Positions 34,679 to 42,495 of a DNA stretch of 64,000 nt are shown here, in pieces; the first letter of the stretch is position 1; each line of letters starts with the position of its first letter. The translations under genes were made by a program, and so were the position numbers. Below the pieces are notes generated by a model. It did no database searches and was not told the origin of the DNA. It was given only the letters and a program-made list of their open reading frames with translations. Source of the DNA: Dehalococcoidia bacterium (GTDB lineage Bacteria > Chloroflexota > Dehalococcoidia > Lucifugimonadales > Lucifugimonadaceae); assembly GCA_026421215.1 (NCBI GenBank), contig JAPKBN010000006.1:1-64000 (forward strand), written 5' to 3'.

Positions 34679-36376
34679 CTATTCCCACTCGATCGTGCCC
34701 GGGGGTTTGCTGGTTATATCCAGAACGACGCGATTCACCTCAGCGACTTCGTTCACGATTCGGTTTGAGATGCGGTCCAGCGTGTCGTACGGCAACTTGG
34801 CCCAGTCTGCCGTCATAGCGTCTTCGCTGGTTACTGCGCGTATCGCCACGACGTAACTGTAGGTGCGCCGGTCGCCCATTACGCCGACGGTCCTGGTGTC
34901 TGTGAGTACTGCGAACGATTGCCATAACTGTTCGTAAAGGCCATCGTTCTTGATTTCGTCCATTACGATCCAGTCGGCGCCACGGAGCGTCTCAAGTTTC
35001 TCGAACGTGATGTCGCCGATCACTCTGATAGCGAGGCCTGGACCAGGGAAAGGTTGCCTGTTGAGTACCTCGGGTGAAATTCCCAGCTCTGCGCCGGCGA
35101 GTCTGACTTCGTCCTTGAACAGGTATCTGAGAGGCTCTACCAGCTTCAGGTTCATGTGGTCAGGCAACCCGCCAACATTGTGATGGGACTTAATGACGTG
35201 CGCAGCTTTGGTCTCCGAGCTCGTGCTCTCGATCACGTCCGGATAGAGCGTTCCCTGTGCCAGGAAGTCGATCTCACCAAGCTCATCGGCTTCTTCCTCG
35301 AAGACACCGATGAACTCCCGGCCGATGATTTTCCGCTTCTCTTCAGGGTCCGTGACCCCGGCAAGCGCCGAGAGGAATCGCTCTGTTGCGTCTATGTACC
35401 GCAGTTTCAGGCCAAGCGTGCGGCTGAACACCGATTGGACACGCTCGGCCTCTTCCCGACGCAGCAGTCCGTTATTGACGAATATGCAGGTTAGATTGTC
35501 GCCAATCGCACGGTGCAGCAGTACCGCTGCCACAGCCGAGTCCACGCCGCCAGAAAGCGCGCAGATCACTTTGCCGTCGCCGACCTGTTGCTTGATGCGC
35601 TCGATCGCCTCGGTGACGAAGTGTCCCGGCGTCCAGTCGCCTGCGGCTCCACAGATCTTGTGGACAAAGTTACTGAGGAGCATTGCACCCTGTGGCGTGT
35701 GTGCCACTTCCGGGTGGAACTGAATACCGAAAACTCCTTCATCATTTCCTATTGCCGCGACAGGGGAGTTTTCGGAGTAAGCAAGTGATTTGAAGCCGGG
35801 CGGGAGCGTTTCGATTCGGTCCCCGTGGCTCATCCAAACTGGAGACGCTTCGTCCAGGCCTTCAAAGAGGTCGGTCGTCTGGTCGTTCCGATGGATGACG
35901 GCGTATCCGTACTCCTGCTGCAAACCCGCAGTCACTGTGCCGCCCAGTTGGTGCGCGAGCGCTTGCATGCCGTAGCAAATGCCGAGGATGGGCACTCCCG
36001 CGTCGAACACCCAGCCTGGAGTTAGCGGCGCATCATCTTCGTAGACGCTGTTGGGACCGCCCGAGAGGATGATTCCAACGACGTTCTTGTTTTCAAGGAC
36101 GGCGCCTTTTGCGGAGTGCGGGACGATTTCGCAGAATACGTTCGCCTCGCGTACGCGACGCGCTATTAGGTGGGAGTACTGCGACCCGAAGTCCATGATG
36201 ATGACCGTCTCAGGCTCTGTAGTGTCCTGATACGGGTGTCCTCCACGGACCCGCTCACCCTGTGCGATTTCCAGATATGTAGCGACCTCGATGTCGCCCG
36301 TCGTCGAGACTCGGCGGCTGTCTGCCACCGCCTTTTCGAGTGCTTCCTGAGGGGTCGTCGCTGCGTCTTCTGACAT
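34679..36376 (-). CDS. guaA: GMP synthase (glutamine-hydrolysing) with ~55-residue N-terminal extension
   Basis: A 565-residue GuaA. Residues ~57-250 are the glutamine amidotransferase domain (IIMDFGSQYSHLIARRVRE, catalytic Cys in ILGICYGMQALAHQLGG, HPEV). Then comes the ATP-pyrophosphatase domain (ALSGGVDSAVAAVLLHRAIG) and the C-terminal dimerisation domain ending DITSKPPGTIEWE. Family members start only about five residues before the DFGSQY strand, so the first ~55 residues, acidic and without known domain, are extra. The ATG has GGGAG just upstream; the only other in-frame alternative is a GTG at codon 17, so the extension seems real. It heads the minus-strand purine operon. Confidence 0.95.
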   Translation of the reverse strand: MSEDAATTPQEALEKAVADSRRVSTTGDIEVATYLEIAQGERVRGGHPYQDTTEPETVIIMDFGSQYSHLIARRVREANVFCEIVPHSAKGAVLENKNVVGIILSGGPNSVYEDDAPLTPGWVFDAGVPILGICYGMQALAHQLGGTVTAGLQQEYGYAVIHRNDQTTDLFEGLDEASPVWMSHGDRIETLPPGFKSLAYSENSPVAAIGNDEGVFGIQFHPEVAHTPQGAMLLSNFVHKICGAAGDWTPGHFVTEAIERIKQQVGDGKVICALSGGVDSAVAAVLLHRAIGDNLTCIFVNNGLLRREEAERVQSVFSRTLGLKLRYIDATERFLSALAGVTDPEEKRKIIGREFIGVFEEEADELGEIDFLAQGTLYPDVIESTSSETKAAHVIKSHHNVGGLPDHMNLKLVEPLRYLFKDEVRLAGAELGISPEVLNRQPFPGPGLAIRVIGDITFEKLETLRGADWIVMDEIKNDGLYEQLWQSFAVLTDTRTVGVMGDRRTYSYVVAIRAVTSEDAMTADWAKLPYDTLDRISNRIVNEVAEVNRVVLDITSKPPGTIEWE

Positions 36377-36397
36377 TAACTCCCAGTGCAGGTCTGT

Positions 36398-36424
36398 CGG
36401 TGAACTGGCCTGTCCAGTTCACCG
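36398..36424. promoter_or_regulatory. perfect 11-bp inverted repeat upstream of guaA
   Basis: CGGTGAACTGG at 36398-36408 and CCAGTTCACCG at 36414-36424 are exact inverted copies separated by CCTGT. The element lies 22 bp upstream of the guaA ATG, in the divergent 217-bp gap before the threonylcarbamoyl-AMP synthase gene. It could be a repressor operator for the purine operon or a hairpin in the guaA 5' leader. It has no T-run, so it is not a plain terminator. No purine riboswitch core was seen. Confidence 0.6.
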
Positions 36425-36593
36425 GCGCTGAAGGGCGTCTGATTAGAGGATTAAAGCTAGCACCCGTGCTAAACTCCGTCAACGCAATTCATTCGTGGGC
36501 ATCGTCGCCCGCGCCGCGCCGTCTAACGGCGGACGGAGCTTCCAATACCAGTGACGACGGGAGCGGCACGTTGCCCCACCACGGAATTCGACT

Positions 36594-37241
36594 TTGAGCC
36601 GTACCACGGAACGGGGTGCTACCGGCCGTTCCGCGGACGGATCAGTGGAGTCGGCGGCGGACGTGATAAGAAGCGGGGGAGTGGTCGCCTTCCCAACCGA
36701 TACCTTCTACGGACTCGGTGTCGATCCTTTTAATGCCGCCGCGGTGAAAGGGTTGTTTGCCGCCAAGGGCAGGCCCGGAAATAGCCCGGTTCCCTTGCTG
36801 ATACCGGGGCCTGAGGATCTGGGATTGATCGCCGCATCTGTGCCCACCGGAGCTACCGCTCTTGCAAGTGCGTTCTGGCCGGGCGCGCTGACTCTGGTGC
36901 TTACCGCTGTCGAAGAATTGCCGGAGGTGGTCTCGGCGGGTGCGGGCACCGTCGGAGTGCGTGTGCCAGATCATGACATCCCAAGGGACATCGCCCGCGC
37001 CGTTGGCGGTCCAATTACCGGAACGTCGGCCAACCTATCCGGGGAGCGATCTCTGAAAACGGCGTCGGAAGTTAAGGACGCGTTCGAAGACGCCCTTGGA
37101 TTCGTTGTAGAAGGCGTCTGTGGAGAGCACGACGCGCCCTCGACGGTCGTAGACTTCTCGGTGGACCCTCCGCTGGTTCGCCGACATGGAGCGATCTCAC
37201 TGGAAATGATCCAACGCGTGTGGACGAATGTCCTTGGCTGA
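36594..37241 (+). CDS. L-threonylcarbamoyladenylate synthase (YrdC/Sua5 domain)
   Basis: A 215-residue protein of the YrdC/TsaC/Sua5 family, making threonylcarbamoyl-AMP for the t6A37 tRNA modification. Seen: GGVVAFPTDTFYGLGVDPFN (PTDT.YGL signature), FAAKGRPGNSPVPLLI (K.R....P ATP/threonine site), FWPGALTLVL, VGVRVPDH and PITGTSANLSGE. It has the YrdC domain only. The TTG start at 36594 is given; a GTG at 36645 (SVESAADVIRSGG) would give a shorter protein closer to the family minimum. It begins a plus-strand run of housekeeping genes. Confidence 0.9.
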   Translation: MSRTTERGATGRSADGSVESAADVIRSGGVVAFPTDTFYGLGVDPFNAAAVKGLFAAKGRPGNSPVPLLIPGPEDLGLIAASVPTGATALASAFWPGALTLVLTAVEELPEVVSAGAGTVGVRVPDHDIPRDIARAVGGPITGTSANLSGERSLKTASEVKDAFEDALGFVVEGVCGEHDAPSTVVDFSVDPPLVRRHGAISLEMIQRVWTNVLG

Positions 37242-37307
37242 GTTGCCCCGTGACAGGGCACTTTCCAATATGTATCGGTATTTACAAACGAACGGTGACG
37301 CTCACTG

Positions 37308-38384
37308 ATGACGACCATGTCAGGCAATCCGCCGGCCGGTTTGACGCAACGGGAAGACGAGCTTGAGACGGCGCTAAAGGCGCTTGTCTCTGAACGGACT
37401 TTGCCGCTTTATCGGATGATGGGCTATCACATGGGCTGGTACGAAACGACCGGCGAGCCCAGGATAGGATCGCCTGGTTTACGCGTCCATGGGGCACTGA
37501 CTCTAATGACTTGCAGCTCCCTCGGTGGGAACTATGCCGATGCACTACCGGAGGCATGTGCCGTTGAGTATCTGTACAACCACATCCTGATCCATGACGA
37601 TATCCGCGACGGCAACTCGGAGCGCGACAACCGCGCATCTGTGTGGTGGTCATGGGGGCCGGCGCAGGCGATCAACACGGGAGATGGCATGCACGCCCTC
37701 GCACGTCTGTCGTTGTTTGAAGCTCGCAATAATGGCGTCCCGACCGAGTCGATTGCGAACGCGATTCGCGTGTTGGACCAGGCCAACCTTGATACGTGTG
37801 AGGGCCAGTACAGGGACATCGCACTCCAGGAACGACTCGATGTCGGCGTGGACGAGTATCTTTCCATGGCGGAATCGCAAACGGGCGCTCTTCTCGCATG
37901 CGCCGTCCAGCTTGGCGCGCTTGCGAGCGGTGACGTTGTTGACTCCGTTGCCGAAGGTCTTAATACGTTTGGGCGAAAGCTCGGGGCAGCGATAAGGGTG
38001 GGAGACGACTGTGACGTGTTCTGGCCGGACGGACAGCGTGATGAGACACGACAGGGTCGGCTCGTTGCCAAGAAGAAGACCCTCCCCGTGGCGTACGTGG
38101 TCGAGTCCGGGACGCCTACGGATCGGCGCCGCGTTGGTGAGATCTACATGGAGCGCGTGATCGACCCGGAGTCCGCTAAAACCCTGACCGAAGTATTGGA
38201 TGCAGCCGGAAGCAGGGAGTTTTCTACGGAAACGATCACCCGATTGCTTGATGAGGGTATATCTGCTCTTGAGACGGCGAACCTACCTGCCGAGACTATC
38301 GAACAGTTGAGCCAGGCGGCGAGATTCCTGGCGAAACCGGAAGGGCTAGATTTGCCCGAAATCACAAACGGCAAGGACGCCTAG
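37308..38384 (+). CDS. polyprenyl diphosphate synthase family protein
   Basis: A 358-residue, mostly helical isoprenyl diphosphate synthase. The first aspartate-rich motif is HDDIRDGNSERDNR (DDxxD followed by Arg), with GDGMHALARL after it. The second motif region reads VGDDCDVFWPDG, where canonical enzymes have DDxxD; here the third Asp is displaced, so activity or product may differ. The family makes geranyl-, farnesyl- or geranylgeranyl-diphosphate. pgk begins at the base right after its stop codon, suggesting tight coupling. Which chain length it makes cannot be said. Confidence 0.8.
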   Translation: MTTMSGNPPAGLTQREDELETALKALVSERTLPLYRMMGYHMGWYETTGEPRIGSPGLRVHGALTLMTCSSLGGNYADALPEACAVEYLYNHILIHDDIRDGNSERDNRASVWWSWGPAQAINTGDGMHALARLSLFEARNNGVPTESIANAIRVLDQANLDTCEGQYRDIALQERLDVGVDEYLSMAESQTGALLACAVQLGALASGDVVDSVAEGLNTFGRKLGAAIRVGDDCDVFWPDGQRDETRQGRLVAKKKTLPVAYVVESGTPTDRRRVGEIYMERVIDPESAKTLTEVLDAAGSREFSTETITRLLDEGISALETANLPAETIEQLSQAARFLAKPEGLDLPEITNGKDA

Positions 38385-39635
38385 ATGCCGGCAGCAGGTA
38401 AAAAGACCGTAGAAGACATAGACCTCGAGGAAGCTCGGGTGCTCGTGCGCGTGGACTTCAATGTTCCGATGTCGGGAACAGCGGTGGACGCGGATCTCCG
38501 AATTTCAGACGACTCCCGGATTCAGGCGGCACTGCCGACGATCGAATACCTGAGAGACCACGGGTGTCGCGTGATGCTCTGCTCTCACATGGGTCGCCCG
38601 GAAGGTGAGGTTGATCCTGATCTTCGGTTAACTCCGGTACGCGAACGGCTATCGGAGTTGCTAGGCGCAGAGGTCAAAGAAGGCAAAGGGCCCGCTGGCA
38701 AGGTTCCGATGTTGGTGATGGAGTCGATGGAGCCAGGCGAGGTAGCTCTCCTTGAGAACCTCCGGTTCAATAAGCGAGAGGAACAGAACGACCCTGGATT
38801 CGCACGCAAGTTGGCCGGTCTGGCAGATGTTTATGTCAACGATGCGTTCGGCACTGCGCACCGTGCACATGCGTCTACAGTCGGCGTCGCCGAATACATG
38901 CCCGCGGTTGCCGGAATGTTGATGGCACGTGAACTTGAGATGCTCGGCGCATGCCTGGAAACCCCCGATCATCCGGTAATCGCCGTTATCGGCGGCGCAA
39001 AGGTGTCTGACAAGATCGCCGTGCTCACGCATCTGGCGAGCAAGGTAGACACAATACTGGTAGGCGGAGGAATGGTTGCGGCGTTCCTGTCCGCCGCAGG
39101 ACATGTGGATGCCGACCCGGAAAGTTACGCCGAGACCGAAGTGGCGCGTTCGCTGTTGAAAGATTCGTCGGCCCGGATTGTGATCCCAACGGATGTCATC
39201 ACGGCGATGGAGTTTTCCGAGGACGCGGAGCCGACTACAGTAAGCGTTCCCGCTATCTCAGAGGGGGCACTGATCCTCGATATCGGTCCGGAATCGGCCG
39301 TCGCATACGCTGAAGAGTTGTCCGGGGCGAAAACGATTATCTGGAACGGACCGATGGGCGTATTTGAGTGGTCGTCGTTCGCCGCGGGCACAACTGCGGT
39401 GGCACAGGCGATCGCCGCAAACAATGACTGTGTGAGCGTTGTCGGTGGCGGATCGACCGCCGAGGTCGTGGGGTCTCTTGGACTCCGGGGCCGGATCACA
39501 CATGTTTCGACCGGCGGCGGGGCGTCCCTGGAGTTCCTTGAGGGCAAGACGCTTCCGGGCGTGGCGGCTCTACTGGATGCGGTTCAAGCGCCAGAAGATT
39601 CACAGGGCGAGTCACAAGATGAATCAGATGTTTAG
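38385..39635 (+). CDS. pgk: phosphoglycerate kinase
   Basis: A 416-residue Pgk. Diagnostic segments: VLVRVDFNVPMSG, HMGRPEGEVDPDLRL, LLENLRFNKREEQNDPGFARKLA, YVNDAFGTAHRAHAST, IAVIGGAKVSDKIAVL, NGPMGVFEWSSFAAGT and VVGGGSTAEVV with STGGGASLEFLEGKTLPGV at the C-terminus. It interconverts 1,3-bisphosphoglycerate + ADP and 3-phosphoglycerate + ATP. The ATG abuts the stop of the prenyl synthase gene. The C-terminal ~20 residues (QAPEDSQGESQDESDV) are an acidic tail beyond the normal fold. tpiA follows after 18 bp. Confidence 0.96.
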   Translation: MPAAGKKTVEDIDLEEARVLVRVDFNVPMSGTAVDADLRISDDSRIQAALPTIEYLRDHGCRVMLCSHMGRPEGEVDPDLRLTPVRERLSELLGAEVKEGKGPAGKVPMLVMESMEPGEVALLENLRFNKREEQNDPGFARKLAGLADVYVNDAFGTAHRAHASTVGVAEYMPAVAGMLMARELEMLGACLETPDHPVIAVIGGAKVSDKIAVLTHLASKVDTILVGGGMVAAFLSAAGHVDADPESYAETEVARSLLKDSSARIVIPTDVITAMEFSEDAEPTTVSVPAISEGALILDIGPESAVAYAEELSGAKTIIWNGPMGVFEWSSFAAGTTAVAQAIAANNDCVSVVGGGSTAEVVGSLGLRGRITHVSTGGGASLEFLEGKTLPGVAALLDAVQAPEDSQGESQDESDV

Positions 39636-39653
39636 TCGTATCGAGGGCCTTAA

Positions 39654-40409
39654 ATGCGCACACCTGTAGTCGCTGGTAACTGGAAGATGAACAACACACT
39701 GGCGGAAGCATCTGCGTTGGCACGGGGCGTGGCAAAGGGTGTATCCGACATTAAAGGTGTCACGACCGTCGTTTGCCCGCCGTCGGTGTCGTTGGTGCCC
39801 GTGTCGATGGCGCTCAACGGAACGAACGTGTTCATCGGTGGCCAGGACGTCAGTTCAAACGCACAGGGAGCGTATACCGGAGAACTGTCGGCGGACATGC
39901 TATTCGGGTTGTGTACTTATGTGATCGTTGGTCACTCGGAACGACGTTCGATGCACGGCGAGGATGACGGGACAACAGCCGCCAAGGCGCGGGCCTCACT
40001 CGCCGTGGGATTGCGGCCGATCATCTGTGTTGGTGAATCACTAGAAGTACGAGATTCCGGCGATGCCGCAGCGTTTGTGGCGTCCCAGGTAGAGGGAAGC
40101 CTCGCAGGACTCTCGGACGTCTCACAGGTTGAGATTGCATATGAACCTGTCTGGGCGATCGGTACCGGCCGGGCTGCGTCGCCGGAAATAGCGCAGGAGA
40201 TGTCTTCTGCCATTCGGGGGGCCGTGGCGTCACTGTATTCGTCAGAAGCGGCCGAAGGTATCGCGATCCTCTACGGAGGCAGCGTGAATGCTGATAACGC
40301 CGCTTCTTATGCGGCGTCTCCGGACGTAGACGGCGCACTGGTCGGTGGGGCGAGCCTGGACGGAGAGGCGTTCTCGCGAATTGTCGAGGCGTTTGCGGCG
40401 TCCGATTGA
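39654..40409 (+). CDS. tpiA: triosephosphate isomerase
   Basis: A 251-residue TIM. Catalytic residues are in their usual places: Asn-Lys in VAGNWKMNN, His in IVGHSERRSM and Glu in IAYEPVWAIGTGRAA, with the flexible loop 6. The phosphate-binding end is ILYGGSVNADNAA and GALVGGASLDGEAF. It interconverts DHAP and GAP. It lies 18 bp after pgk, the usual pgk-tpiA pairing. Confidence 0.97.
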   Translation: MRTPVVAGNWKMNNTLAEASALARGVAKGVSDIKGVTTVVCPPSVSLVPVSMALNGTNVFIGGQDVSSNAQGAYTGELSADMLFGLCTYVIVGHSERRSMHGEDDGTTAAKARASLAVGLRPIICVGESLEVRDSGDAAAFVASQVEGSLAGLSDVSQVEIAYEPVWAIGTGRAASPEIAQEMSSAIRGAVASLYSSEAAEGIAILYGGSVNADNAASYAASPDVDGALVGGASLDGEAFSRIVEAFAASD

Positions 40410-40434
40410 CGGACAGAGCCGCTCATCAATCCCT

Positions 40435-41409
40435 ATGCCCGGCATGAACTCGCCAGCCTCAAAGCCAAAATTGCTCGTCGTGGTTGGCCCGACGGCTTCA
40501 GGCAAGACCGCTCTCTCCATTTCACTGGCGCAGGCGTTTAACGGCGAAGTGATCAACTCAGACTCGCGATTGTTCTACCGGGGGGTTGATATCGGAACGG
40601 CGAAACCGTCGGAAGAAGATCTGGCAGCGGCGGCGCATCATTTGATCGACTTCCTCGAGCCAGAAGATCCGTTCGGACTGGCGGATTATCTTGATTCGGT
40701 CAGAGAAATCGCCGCCAAAGTAATGATCCGAGGGGCCCTTCCAGTTTTGGCTGGCGGGGCAGGTCAGTACGTTTGGGGGTTGCTGGAGGGGTGGAACGTG
40801 CCGCGTGTGACGCCGAACGCCGAACTGCGGGCTGAATTGGAAGGTGTCGCGCAGGAGGAGGGCTATGAGGCGGTATTTGTGCGCTTGGAGGAGCTGGACC
40901 CGGAGGCTGCTGAACGGATCGACTCCAGAAACGTGCGCCGGGTGATAAGGGCTATCGAGGTAGCCCAGGCGGGCGGGAATACTGGGCCTCGACGGGCTGA
41001 AGAGCCTCCTTATGATGCCCTCATTATCGGCCTGAAATTGAGTAGGGAGCATCTTTATGCCCGAATCGATTCCCGAATCGATGGAATGTTGATGGCTGGC
41101 TGGGTGGATGAGGTGCACCAAATGGTGCAACGAGGGGTGCCGATGAACGCTCCGGCGATGACCGGCATAGGCTATCGGGAACTGGCCGGGTACCTGGCGG
41201 GAGAGCGGACGTACTCCGATGCGGTGCATGCCACGAGGCGGGCGACGCGGAGCCTAGCGCGACATCAGGACAACTGGTTTTCGGCGGACGATAAGCGCAT
41301 CAACTGGCTGGACGCGACCGACCCGGAAGGTGTATCAGCAACGGCGACCGATCTGGTTGAGTCATGGCTGTCTGAACGCGATGCAATCGGAAAATGTAGC
41401 AAAAGATAA
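40435..41409 (+). CDS. miaA: tRNA dimethylallyltransferase
   Basis: About 324 residues from the ATG at 40435; the open frame begins earlier inside tpiA, but conserved sequence starts at LLVVVGPTASGKTALSISLA (P-loop). Further motifs: VINSDSRLFYRGVDIGTAKPS, HHLIDFLEPEDPFGLADY, PVLAGGAGQYVWGLLEGW, IDSRNVRRVIRAIEV, and GIGYRELAGYLAGERT...ATRRLARHQ-like ATRRATRSLARHQDNWF. It adds dimethylallyl to A37 of tRNAs reading UNN codons. Another ATG at 40444 is possible; no clear ribosome binding site was seen for either. It follows tpiA by 25 bp. Confidence 0.93.
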   Translation: MPGMNSPASKPKLLVVVGPTASGKTALSISLAQAFNGEVINSDSRLFYRGVDIGTAKPSEEDLAAAAHHLIDFLEPEDPFGLADYLDSVREIAAKVMIRGALPVLAGGAGQYVWGLLEGWNVPRVTPNAELRAELEGVAQEEGYEAVFVRLEELDPEAAERIDSRNVRRVIRAIEVAQAGGNTGPRRAEEPPYDALIIGLKLSREHLYARIDSRIDGMLMAGWVDEVHQMVQRGVPMNAPAMTGIGYRELAGYLAGERTYSDAVHATRRATRSLARHQDNWFSADDKRINWLDATDPEGVSATATDLVESWLSERDAIGKCSKR

Positions 41410-41423
41410 CCCTAAAACATCAT

Positions 41424-41452
41424 TTTACGAACCGATATAACACCTTTAGAAT
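41424..41452 (+). promoter_or_regulatory. sigma70-like promoter upstream of dapF
   Basis: TTTACG (41424-41429), a 17-bp spacer and TAGAAT (41447-41452) lie in an AT-rich stretch between miaA and dapF, about 90 bp upstream of the dapF start. It is the clearest -35/-10 pair in this part of the window. Confidence 0.5.
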
Positions 41453-41548
41453 GACACGCTACGGGTTGTGAAGATTCTGGATTAATTTAGTTATCAGATC
41501 TCATCGGAACTCCAGTCTCTAACCTGTAATCAGGGCAAAGGAATCATT

Positions 41549-42403
41549 TTGGTGCTGCCATTCGTCAAGTTGCACGGAGCCGGGAACGATTACATTGCCA
41601 TTGATGGTCGAGGAATCGATCGCGATTGGGGCGAGCTTTCGGTCGCCATGAGTCGGCTCAACTTCGGTGTCGGATCTGACGGGATAACGCTTGTTCAGGA
41701 TTCGGACCTTGCGCAGGTGCGCATGCGGATCTACAACCCGGATGGCTCCGAAGCCGAGATGAGCGGGAACGGTATCCGACTTTTCGCCAAGTTTGTGATC
41801 GACCGCAAAATTGCCGTGCCAGGTCCGGAAGGGCTGATTGTCGAAACGGGCGGAGGCGTTCGGACAGTCATACCCACGATGGACGGCGAGGTGATGGTGG
41901 CGGCACGTGTGGCAATGGGGGAACCAACCCTTGCGCCGGCAGATATTCCCGTAGATGCGGTGGCAATGGGCAACCCGGACCGCGTTCTCGACTACGAAAT
42001 CGAGGCCGGAGGCCGGAAACTCAAAGTCACATGCCTGTCTGTTGGCAACCCACACGCAGTCGTATTTCTTGAGGAAAACGTGGACGACTTCCCGTTGTTG
42101 GAGATAGGCCCGTATGTCGAGAGCCACTCTTTGTTCCCAAACCGGATCAACTTCGAGATCGCCAACGTTGTGGATTCCGGCACGTTGAAGGCCCGGATAT
42201 TCGAGCGCGGGGCGGGGGAGACCCTATCCTCCGGCACCGGGACGACTGCGACGGCGGTGGCGGCCAAGCTCCACGGCTTCACAGACGATACGGTTCGAGT
42301 CCAGGTTCCGGGTGGTGAGTTGCGGATCACGTGGGCCGGTGAGGGTGAAATTTACCTTGAGGGCCCAGCTGTAGAGGTGTTTGAGGGTGTCTGGCGGGAC
42401 TGA
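41549..42403 (+). CDS. dapF: diaminopimelate epimerase-like protein with Ser replacing both catalytic Cys
   Basis: A 284-residue protein of the DapF fold (two alpha/beta barrels related by pseudo-symmetry). Starts MVLPFVKLHGAGNDYI, normal for DapF; TTG 41549 or GTG 41552 both sit at good distance from AAAGGA (41537-41542). The active-site motifs are intact except for the catalytic residues: canonical CGNG reads MSGNGIR (Ser72) and canonical ACGTG reads ERGAGETLSSGTGTT (Ser228). DapF normally uses the two cysteines as acid and base to invert LL- to meso-DAP. The neighbouring dapL argues for a lysine/peptidoglycan role; the Ser/Ser pair is the oddity. Confidence 0.82.
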   Translation: MVLPFVKLHGAGNDYIAIDGRGIDRDWGELSVAMSRLNFGVGSDGITLVQDSDLAQVRMRIYNPDGSEAEMSGNGIRLFAKFVIDRKIAVPGPEGLIVETGGGVRTVIPTMDGEVMVAARVAMGEPTLAPADIPVDAVAMGNPDRVLDYEIEAGGRKLKVTCLSVGNPHAVVFLEENVDDFPLLEIGPYVESHSLFPNRINFEIANVVDSGTLKARIFERGAGETLSSGTGTTATAVAAKLHGFTDDTVRVQVPGGELRITWAGEGEIYLEGPAVEVFEGVWRD

Positions 42404-42495
42404 CGAGGCCCATTCACTGCGCCCTTCCGCCTACAATCTCTGCCTTGCCCAGTAATCCCCGTTAATAGTCATATCCCAAAGGATCCCCAGCAACC

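Noticed and set aside
36377-36593. Purine riboswitch before guaA
   Set aside because: No three-way junction or conserved core bases were found; only an 11-bp inverted repeat is present.
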